Part shown: positions 58,013 to 64,000 of the stretch, in pieces
How the letters are laid out: each line of letters begins with the position of its first letter
Numbering within the stretch: the first letter of the stretch is position 1
Assembly: GCF_010548375.1 (NCBI RefSeq)
Contig: NZ_JAAGLY010000006.1
Coordinates: 1 to 64,000, forward strand
Length of the DNA: 64,000 bases
Direction of reading: 5' to 3'
Origin: Streptomyces sp. SID13726
GTDB taxonomy: Bacteria; Actinomycetota; Actinomycetes; Streptomycetales; Streptomycetaceae
Notes under the pieces: model-generated
Databases searched by the model: none
What the model saw: only the letters and a program-made list of their open reading frames with translations
Told to the model about the DNA's origin: nothing
Program-made: the position numbers and the translations under genes

Positions 58013-59428
58013 CTACGGCCGTGCCCCGTGCGAGGGCTTCGGCGCGGGCTGGATGTTCTGGTTGAGGCGGAACACGTTCTCCGGGTCCCGGTCGGCCTTG
58101 ATGCGGGCCAGCCGGTCGTAGTTGCCCCGGTAGCTGGCGCGGACCCGCTCCTGGCCCTCGTCCATCATCATGTTGACGTAGGCGCCGCCCGCCGAGAACG
58201 GGTGCAGCGCGTCGAAGTAGTCGACGGTCCACCGCTTGATCAGCTCGGCGTTGGCCGGGTCGGGGTCGACGCCCGCGAAGACGGACGCCCAGTTGGCGTG
58301 GCGGTAGGCCCAGGGGGTTTCGTCCTGGCCCACGTCGTGGGCGGCACCGTCGATCGGGTAGAGGTGCATGGTCGACTGGACGGTCGGCACCTCGGCGCCG
58401 AACTTGGCGTGCAGCTGGACCGCCTCGTCGGGGACGGTCTCCACGAAGTCGGCGCGCCAGTACCACTGGTGACCGGGCGGGTAGAGGCCGTCGAACATGG
58501 TCTGGAGGTCGGGGTGCTGCATGACCATGGGCGCGTGCAGCAGTGGCGCGGGCAGGGCGTCGAGCAGCGGGGCCATCGCGCGCGCCGCGGCCTCGGTGTC
58601 GTCGCCGGTCCAGCACCAGACCACGCCCGCCGTCTTGCGGAGCTGGATCTCCTCGGGGAACGGCGGGGCCGGCGGGACGGTGCCGTGCAGGAAGAAGCCG
58701 CCCAGCTCGCGGGGCGCGCCCAGGATGAAGTCCCGGTAGGCGGCGAGGACTTCGGCGCTCTCCTCGACGGCCCAGAAGGTCGGCCCGGCGATCACCGTGC
58801 CGATCTCGTGCAGCCGGAAGAGGAAGGACGTCACGACGCCGAAGTTGCCGCCGCCGCCCCGGATCGCCCAGAACAGGTCGCTGTTCTCGTCGGCGCTCGC
58901 TCGTACCTTGCGGCCGTCGGCGAGGACGACGTCGGCCTCCAGCAGGTTGTCGATGGTCAGCCCGCACCTGCGGGTGAGGTGGCCGAGCCCGCCGCCGGTG
59001 GTGATGCCGCCGACTCCGGTGGTGGAGATGATCCCGCTGGGCGTGGCCAGGCCGTGCGCGTTGGTCGCGCGGTCCACCTCGCCCCAGACGCAGCCGCCGC
59101 CGACCCGTACGGTGCGGGCCGCCGGGTCAACCTGGATGTCCTTCAGGGGGGACAGATCGGCGACTACTCCCCCGTCGACGGTGCCGAGTCCGGCGCCGTG
59201 GTGGCCGCCGCCGCGTACGGCGAGCGGGAGGCTGTGCGCGCGGGCGAAGCCGATCGTGCGGGCGACCGCGTCCGCGTCGGCGCAGCGGGCGACGAGCGCG
59301 GGGCGCCGGTCGATCATGGCGTTGTAGACAGTGCGCGCCTCTTCGTAGCCGGTGTCCTCGGGTCCGATCAACTCCCCGGTGAATCCGGTCAGTTCCCGGC
59401 GAGCGGCCTGGGCGGGTGTGCTGGACAT
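58013..59428 (-). CDS. FAD-linked oxidase with berberine-bridge (BBE) domain
   Basis: A 471-residue flavoenzyme of the vanillyl-alcohol-oxidase/BBE family. FAD domain: PLAVRGGGHHGAGLGT, in which the His normally carries the 8-alpha histidyl bond, and VDPAARTVRVGGGCVWGEVD. The second covalent anchor (Cys in the GxCxxVGVGG region of bicovalent members) is absent: the sequence reads GIISTTGVGGITTGGGLGHL. The C-terminal BBE motif is YRGNYDRLARIKADRDPENVF. Substrate (sugar, terpene or phenolic) unknown. ATG 59428 has GGGGGA six bases upstream. Lies next to, and same strand as, the LAL regulator. Confidence 0.88.
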   Translation of the reverse strand: MSSTPAQAARRELTGFTGELIGPEDTGYEEARTVYNAMIDRRPALVARCADADAVARTIGFARAHSLPLAVRGGGHHGAGLGTVDGGVVADLSPLKDIQVDPAARTVRVGGGCVWGEVDRATNAHGLATPSGIISTTGVGGITTGGGLGHLTRRCGLTIDNLLEADVVLADGRKVRASADENSDLFWAIRGGGGNFGVVTSFLFRLHEIGTVIAGPTFWAVEESAEVLAAYRDFILGAPRELGGFFLHGTVPPAPPFPEEIQLRKTAGVVWCWTGDDTEAAARAMAPLLDALPAPLLHAPMVMQHPDLQTMFDGLYPPGHQWYWRADFVETVPDEAVQLHAKFGAEVPTVQSTMHLYPIDGAAHDVGQDETPWAYRHANWASVFAGVDPDPANAELIKRWTVDYFDALHPFSAGGAYVNMMMDEGQERVRASYRGNYDRLARIKADRDPENVFRLNQNIQPAPKPSHGARP

Positions 59429-59528
59429 GCGGTCCCCCGTTTCCGAATCGGGTTGATTCGCCCGTTCTACTCGCGTCACGCGGAAGCGGACATCCGTGAC
59501 CGTCACCCACCTCGGCGGCCCGGTATAC

Positions 59529-62447
59529 CTACCTTTGCGTGGCGTCGGGCAGCAGCCCCAGCTCGGCGGCGCGGGCGGCGGCCCGGCGCCTGGTCGGGGC
59601 GTCGAGCTTGTCGAGCACGGCCCGCACATGGTTGTCGACGGTGCGGACGGACACCACGAGCCGGGCGGCGATCTCCGCGTTGGTGAGCCCTTCGGCGAGC
59701 AGCCGGATGACCTGGAGCTGGCGTTCGGTGAGTCCGGCGGGGTTCTCACGGGTCGCGGCGAGCGGACCGCGGGGGATGCGGCGCACCCCGAGCCGCCGCA
59801 GCTCGACGCGGAGCAGCCGGGCCGCGGGTTCGGCCCCGAGCGCGTCGAAGGCGGCGAGGGCGTCGAGCTTGTCGGCGGGGTCCGGGCTCTCGGCGAGCGC
59901 GGCGGCGTGTTCGTACGGACATCCCGCGGCCTGCCAGAGCATGGCGGCCCGGCGCCACTCGCCGCGCGTCTGGAGGGCGTACGGATGGTCCGAGTCGTCC
60001 GGCGGGACGGGGTGACCGGCCTTGGTGAGCCAGTAGCCCAGTTCGGCCCGGTGCGGGGCGCCGGGCAGCCGGATCGCCTGGGCGAGGACGGGCTCGGCGG
60101 CCTCGAACACCGCCTTCGCGTCCCCGCGCAGCCACGCGGATTCCGCCCGCGCCGCGGCCACCGGCCCGGTGCGTTGCAGCTCCTTCGTCCCTACGGCGAT
60201 CTCCCAGGCCTCGGCGAGCAGTTCCTCGGCGCCGGGCCGGCCGCAGCGGACGCGGACCCGGGCCAGGACGGTCAGGGCGGGGCAGCGGGCCGGAACGAAG
60301 TCGTGCATGCCGTACTCGGCGTGCTTCTCGGCGTCGCACCAGTCGGCGGCGGCGAGTCTGCGCATGGCGAGTTCGACGTGCAGGTAGTTGAGGAAGCCCA
60401 AGTGCTCGGCGCGGTCGGCGAGTTCCATCGCCGGGGGCAGGAAGGTGTCGGCCTCGTCGTACCGGAGGTTGTCGAGGAGGGTCCAGATGATGTTGGCGTA
60501 GGAGCGGCAGGCGTGCTCGACCTCGCCGGCGGTGAGCGCCACGTCCAGGCTCTCCTCCAACTGCGCCCGGCCGCCCGGGTCTCCTGAGCGCCAGCGCGCG
60601 GTGCCGACGTTGTTGAGGGCGTGGGCGAGGATCGCCGGGTCGTCGGCCTTGCGGGCCAGGGCGATGGCGCGCTCGCCGTGCTCGACGGCCTCGGCGTAGC
60701 GCTCGGACAGCATCCGCAGCTGGGCGGTGTTGCTGACGGCGAGCGCCAACAGCCGGTCGTCCCCGGCGTGTTCGAGGACGGCCACGGCCTCCCGGGCGGC
60801 GTCCTGGGCCTGGTCGGCGTTGCCGGCCCACCAGTGGATGCGGGACAGCCAGCGCAGGTCGGCGCCGAGGGCGAGGGTGTCACCGAGGGCGCGGCGCAGG
60901 GCGACGGCCTCCCGCTGGGCGGCGACGGCGGCGGCCGAGTCGGCGATGGTGTAGCTCTCCACGGCGTAGCGTTCGAGCAGGTCGGCGAGTTCGGCGGGGG
61001 CGTAGCGGTGCCGTTCGCGCAGCACCAGCCGGAGTTGGGCGGCGGCCTCCCGGTGGGCGCCGGTCGCGGAGGCGTCGCGCGCCGCGTCGGGGCCGTAGCG
61101 GGCGATGGCGTCCTGGTCGCCGGCATGGGCCGCGTGGTGGACGATCCGGGCGGCGTCGGAGCCGGGGCGGGCGACCAGGGCCGCGAGGACGGCCCGGTTG
61201 AGGCCGATGCGCCGGGCGGCGGGCAGCGAGTCGGCGACGGCCCGCCGGATCAACTCGTGCCGGAACGCGACCCGTTCGGGAGTGACGGTGAGCAGACCGC
61301 GCTGCTCGGCGGCGGCGAGCACGGAGACTCCGCCGGTGAGCGGGCTGCGATATTCGACTGCCGCCGGTTCGGAGACCCCACCGGCGAGCGGACCACGGTG
61401 TTGGGACACCGCCGGTCCCGAGACTCCGCCGGTGCGCGGACCACGGTGTTCGACCGCCGCCGGACCGGAGACCCCACCGGCGAGCGGACCACGGTGTTCG
61501 ACCGCCGCCGGACCGGAGACCCCGCTGGCGAGCGGACCACGGTGTTCGTCTGCCGCCGGACCCGAGACCCCACCGGTGCGCGGACCAAGGCTTTCGCCTA
61601 CCGCCGGACCCGAGACCCCACCGGCGAGCGGACCACGCCAGTCACCGGCCACGGCCCCTTCGTCGGCCAACAGCGCGTCCATGAGCGGGCGTTCGACGGC
61701 CGAGGGCACGACGGCCAGTTGCTCCAGCGCGTCCACGGTGGCGCCGGGCAGCCCCCGCAGCCGGGCGAGCACGGCGTCGACGACGGTCGGGGGCACCTTG
61801 CCGGTGCCGCCCGCGGCGACGATCTCGGCGACGAAGAAGGGGTTGCCGTTGGTGACCGCGTACACCTGGGCGGGGTCGGCCCGGCCGGCGCTGAGGGTGC
61901 GTACGGCGTCCAGGGAGAGCCGGGCCAGGGGCAGCCGGTGCACGCGGGGCGCACGGGACACCTGTCCCAGGAGATGCCGCAGGGGGTGTTCACGGCTCAA
62001 CTCGTCGTCCCGGTAGGTCAGGACGAGCAGGGCGGGCAGCCGGTCCGTCCGGCGGACCAGGAAGCGCAGGGCGTCCAGGGAGGCCTCGTCGGCCCAGTGG
62101 ACGTCCTCCACGACGAGGACCGCTCCGCGCAGCTCGTCGAGCAGGGCCTCGTGGACGCGGTGCCGGTCGCCGCCCTCCGCCACGGCACCGGCGAGTTCGC
62201 CGCCCACGCTGCCGATCAGGTCGCGGAAGGGGCCGAGGGGGCGCCGGGTGGCGAGGTCGTCGCACTCGCCGACGAGGATCCGGGTGCCGGCTGGGAGGCG
62301 GTCCGGAAGGGCCTTCACCAGGCTCGACTTGCCGATCCCGGCCTCACCGGAGACGAGCACCACGGATCCGGCCCCGTCCGCCGCCTCCTGTGCGGCCGTG
62401 GCCAGTCGCGCCAGCTCGGGCTCGCGCTCGAGGATCCCCCAGTCCAC
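59529..62447 (-). CDS. LAL-type LuxR regulator with AAA ATPase domain and internal tandem repeat
   Basis: A 972-residue large ATP-binding LuxR-family activator. Walker A GEAGIGKSSLV (about residue 35), Walker B VLVVEDVHWADE (about 115), TPR-like helices in the middle, and C-terminal LuxR HTH LTERQLQVIRLLAEGLTNAEI (written in part) with VRTVDNHVRAVLDKL. Residues 272-383 are seven tandem 16-residue units not typical of the family. GTG 62447 places the start directly before the ATPase domain; its ribosome site is weak and a longer frame continues upstream. Divergent from the GH127-type gene and upstream of the BBE gene, either of which might be a target. Confidence 0.87.
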   Translation of the reverse strand: MDWGILEREPELARLATAAQEAADGAGSVVLVSGEAGIGKSSLVKALPDRLPAGTRILVGECDDLATRRPLGPFRDLIGSVGGELAGAVAEGGDRHRVHEALLDELRGAVLVVEDVHWADEASLDALRFLVRRTDRLPALLVLTYRDDELSREHPLRHLLGQVSRAPRVHRLPLARLSLDAVRTLSAGRADPAQVYAVTNGNPFFVAEIVAAGGTGKVPPTVVDAVLARLRGLPGATVDALEQLAVVPSAVERPLMDALLADEGAVAGDWRGPLAGGVSGPAVGESLGPRTGGVSGPAADEHRGPLASGVSGPAAVEHRGPLAGGVSGPAAVEHRGPRTGGVSGPAVSQHRGPLAGGVSEPAAVEYRSPLTGGVSVLAAAEQRGLLTVTPERVAFRHELIRRAVADSLPAARRIGLNRAVLAALVARPGSDAARIVHHAAHAGDQDAIARYGPDAARDASATGAHREAAAQLRLVLRERHRYAPAELADLLERYAVESYTIADSAAAVAAQREAVALRRALGDTLALGADLRWLSRIHWWAGNADQAQDAAREAVAVLEHAGDDRLLALAVSNTAQLRMLSERYAEAVEHGERAIALARKADDPAILAHALNNVGTARWRSGDPGGRAQLEESLDVALTAGEVEHACRSYANIIWTLLDNLRYDEADTFLPPAMELADRAEHLGFLNYLHVELAMRRLAAADWCDAEKHAEYGMHDFVPARCPALTVLARVRVRCGRPGAEELLAEAWEIAVGTKELQRTGPVAAARAESAWLRGDAKAVFEAAEPVLAQAIRLPGAPHRAELGYWLTKAGHPVPPDDSDHPYALQTRGEWRRAAMLWQAAGCPYEHAAALAESPDPADKLDALAAFDALGAEPAARLLRVELRRLGVRRIPRGPLAATRENPAGLTERQLQVIRLLAEGLTNAEIAARLVVSVRTVDNHVRAVLDKLDAPTRRRAAARAAELGLLPDATQR
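61299..61634 (-). repeat. Coding minisatellite: 7 x 48 bp in the LAL regulator
   Basis: Seven consecutive 48-base units encode GPLAGGVSGPAAVEHR-like 16-mers. Inner copies are nearly identical; the most C-terminal copy (SPLTGGVSVLAAAEQR) looks like the ancestral sequence because it continues into the family's normal GLL...FRHELIRRAV segment. Reading frame is preserved. Confidence 0.92.
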
Positions 62448-62624
62448 GGGGCCGATTCTGCCACCGGGGGCGCCGGGCGGGCCCTGCCGCGACGGGCGGG
62501 GTCCGCCGCCTGCTGTACGGCCGCGGGCACGGCCTGCGTATCCGGTGCGCGAAGGGCCCGTGTTCCAGGGGGCGTCGGGGAGTCCGTCCCGGGCGGCTGA
62601 CCGGAACTGACCGCTCCAGACCCG

Positions 62625-62653
62625 TTGACCCTCCCCTTCCTCCTCTTTATCGT
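62625..62653 (+). promoter_or_regulatory. Promoter of the GH127-type gene
   Basis: -35 TTGACC (62625-62630), 17-base spacer, -10 TATCGT (62648-62653). Transcription should start near 62660, leaving a leader of about 56 bases. Confidence 0.65.
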
Positions 62654-62664
62654 CTGCTCGAAGA

Positions 62665-62691
62665 TCCGAACACTGTTCGTCATTCCGAACA
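62665..62691 (+). promoter_or_regulatory. Operator in the GH127-type gene leader
   Basis: Perfect palindrome CGAACA-C-TGTTCG (62667-62679) just after the predicted start of transcription, followed by a third half-site. The octamer TCCGAACA occurs at 62665 and 62684, 19 bases apart. Likely repressor site; regulator unknown. Confidence 0.6.
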
Positions 62692-62715
62692 TCCTTGAGC
62701 CGTAGAGGAGCACCC

Positions 62716-64000
62716 ATGGCACCGCCCCTCTCCAGACGATCCCTTCTCCAGGCCGCCGCCCTCGCGGCCGCGACTCCAGCGATCAGCTGCACGGCGGGCG
62801 GGCGGGCCGTCGCCGCGGTTTCGGAGGCACCGTCCGTGTGGACCGCCCAGCCCTTCGCCCTCGACGAAGTCGCCCTCGGTCCGGGCCTCTTCGCCGACAA
62901 ACGGGGGCTCATGCTCGACCACGCCCGCGGCTACGACGTGAACCGGCTCCTCCAGGTGTTCCGCGCCAACGCGGGCCTGTCCACCGGCGGCGCGGTCGCG
63001 CCCGGCGGCTGGGAGGGACTGGACGGCGAGGCCAACGGCAATCTGCGCGGCCACTACACCGGGCACTTCCTGACCATGCTGTCGCAGGCGTACGCGGGCA
63101 CCGGGGAGCAGGTGTTCGCCGACCGCATCGCGACCGTGGTCGGCGCCCTGACCGAGGTGCGCGCGGCCCTGCACACCGACCCGAGGATGCTCGCCGTCAC
63201 CGGGAAGTGGGGCGGCGCGCTGGAGAACGTGCGCGGCTCCTACCAGTACGTCGAGCTGCCGTCCGCGGTACTCGGCGGGGCCTCCGCGATCACGCTCTCG
63301 GTGTGGGTCCGGCCCGCCCATGACGCCAACTGGCAGCGGGCGTTCGACTTCGGCAACAACACCACCCGGTACATGTACCTGGCCACCCGCAACGCGAGCG
63401 GGGTGCCGCGGTTCGCGATCACCACCTCCGGCGCCGGGGGCGAGCAGGCTCTCAACGGCACGGCCGCGCTGCCGCTGAACCAGTGGAGCCATCTGGCGGT
63501 GACGCTCTCGGGGAGCACCGGCACCCTCTACGTCAACGGCACCGCCGTCGCCACCAACACGGCGATGACGCTCACCCCGGCGACGCTCGGCACCCTCACC
63601 AACAACTGGCTCGGCCGCTCGAACTACGCGGGAGACCCGGTGTTCGCGGGCGCCTTCGACGAGTTCAACGTCTGGTCACGGGCGCTGACCCCGGCCGAGA
63701 TCACCTCGCTCCAGACCAGCGAGGCCAAGCTCTCCTCGCCGGGACTCGGCACGCTGGCGTCGTACTGGTTCCAGGCCACCACCGGCGGCACCTTCACGGA
63801 CGCCTCGGGCCGCGGCCTCACCGCCACCCTGCGCCGGACCTGGGGCGGGCCGAGCCACCCCGGGTTCCTGGCCGCCTACCCCGAGACGCAGTTCATCCAG
63901 CTGGAGTCGATGACGTCCAGCGACTACACCAAGGTGTGGGCGCCGTACTACACCGCGCACAAGATCCTCCGGGGCCTGCTGGACGCGTACGCGGCGACGG
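62716..64000 (+). CDS. Secreted GH127-type (beta-L-arabinofuranosidase-like, DUF1680) protein with inserted LamG domain; 3' end beyond window
   Basis: At least 428 residues are visible. Tat-type signal SRRSLLQAAALAAATPAISC, with a possible lipobox ISC. Residues about 45-150 match the GH127/DUF1680 start (VALGPGLFADKRGLMLDHARG in part: GPGLFADKRGLMLDHA, LDGEANGNLRGHYTGHFLTM). A laminin-G/concanavalin-like module then interrupts (about 165-375: GSYQYVELPSAVLGG, AITLSVWVRPAHDANWQRAF, GTLYVNGTAVATN, GAFDEFNVWSRALTPAEI), after which the catalytic sequence resumes with PGFLAAYPETQFIQLE and VWAPYYTAHKILRGLLDAY. Predicted to release arabinose from plant glycans. ATG 62716 has AGAGGAG upstream. Confidence 0.85.
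   Translation, partial: MAPPLSRRSLLQAAALAAATPAISCTAGGRAVAAVSEAPSVWTAQPFALDEVALGPGLFADKRGLMLDHARGYDVNRLLQVFRANAGLSTGGAVAPGGWEGLDGEANGNLRGHYTGHFLTMLSQAYAGTGEQVFADRIATVVGALTEVRAALHTDPRMLAVTGKWGGALENVRGSYQYVELPSAVLGGASAITLSVWVRPAHDANWQRAFDFGNNTTRYMYLATRNASGVPRFAITTSGAGGEQALNGTAALPLNQWSHLAVTLSGSTGTLYVNGTAVATNTAMTLTPATLGTLTNNWLGRSNYAGDPVFAGAFDEFNVWSRALTPAEITSLQTSEAKLSSPGLGTLASYWFQATTGGTFTDASGRGLTATLRRTWGGPSHPGFLAAYPETQFIQLESMTSSDYTKVWAPYYTAHKILRGLLDAYAAT

Noticed and set aside
61299..61634. CRISPR-like regular array
   Set aside because: Units are directly contiguous 48-mers with no variable spacers, and they are in frame within a protein. No cas genes are present.
60621..62600. Long plus-strand frame opposite the LAL regulator, containing Arg/Thr/Gly repeats
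   Set aside because: It is the reverse frame of the 48-base coding repeats. The minus strand gives the ATPase and LuxR motifs, so the plus strand is a shadow.
1..64000. tRNA, rRNA, prophage or ICE genes
   Set aside because: No cloverleaf, rRNA segment, integrase, relaxase or phage structural gene was recognised on reading both strands. A covariance-model scan was not possible.

Overview
The window is high-GC DNA (codon third positions almost all G or C) with leaderless and GTG/TTG starts, Tat-exported hydrolases, TTA-coded leucines in specialised genes, and families such as DUF6421, DUF6214, LAL regulators and PapA-like proteins. All of this points to a Streptomyces or very close relative. 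The gene order (etfBA, acyltransferase, threonine aldolase, pectate lyases, uracil-DNA glycosylase) looks like a chromosomal region near the core/arm boundary, not a plasmid or prophage. No rRNA, tRNA, CRISPR or transposase gene was seen.

Layout. 1-6142: the 5' part of a Ser/Thr protein kinase, a citrate-lyase-like aldolase with a palindromic operator, a Tat-secreted endonuclease/exonuclease/phosphatase, the etfB-etfA operon and a flavin reductase. 6351-15066: housekeeping and accessory genes, including a thioredoxin/DUF4395 divergent pair, PlsC acyltransferase, a 0.28-kb MITE-like element that supplies the stop codons of both flanking genes, a B3/4-transglutaminase pair, a DUF6421-SDR-threonine aldolase operon, GDPD, GNAT and VOC proteins. 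15151-23717: the most unusual block, a five-gene operon (GMC flavin oxidoreductase, class III aminotransferase, sulfotransferase, MFS exporter, PapA-like condensation-fold acyltransferase) plus a divergent second PapA-like gene. There are no NRPS or PKS modules, and two genes carry TTA (bldA) codons. I read it as an uncharacterised specialised-metabolite locus making an aminated, acylated, possibly sulfated product.

23714-46784: a GH-A/CBM enzyme, MarR-FUSC exporter, M56 peptidase, PAP2 phosphatase, HAD hydrolase, TetR, LVIVD/DUF305 pair, DUF6214, FprA-like reductase, NCS2 purine permease, an ArsR/old-yellow-enzyme pair with twin palindromes, then a plant cell-wall module (CE1-CBM2 esterase, PL1 and PL3 pectate lyases) with LacI/CebR-like boxes, and a PaaX/acyl-CoA dehydrogenase pair. 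46922-53774: HEAT and BNR repeat proteins, each behind an identical TGTCAGT-type promoter resembling the PafBC DNA-damage promoter, next to uracil-DNA glycosylase, a BadF-type kinase and a CbiX-like protein. 53873-64000: lactonase, second FUSC protein, Lrp regulator, HAD phosphatase, BBE-type oxidase, a LAL regulator carrying an in-frame 7 x 16-residue tandem repeat, and the 5' part of a secreted GH127-type enzyme with an inserted LamG domain.

Functional themes are plant polysaccharide (pectin/arabinan) use, redox flavoenzymes with small divergent regulators, and the PapA/sulfotransferase locus. All family assignments come from reading motifs by eye. No database search was run.
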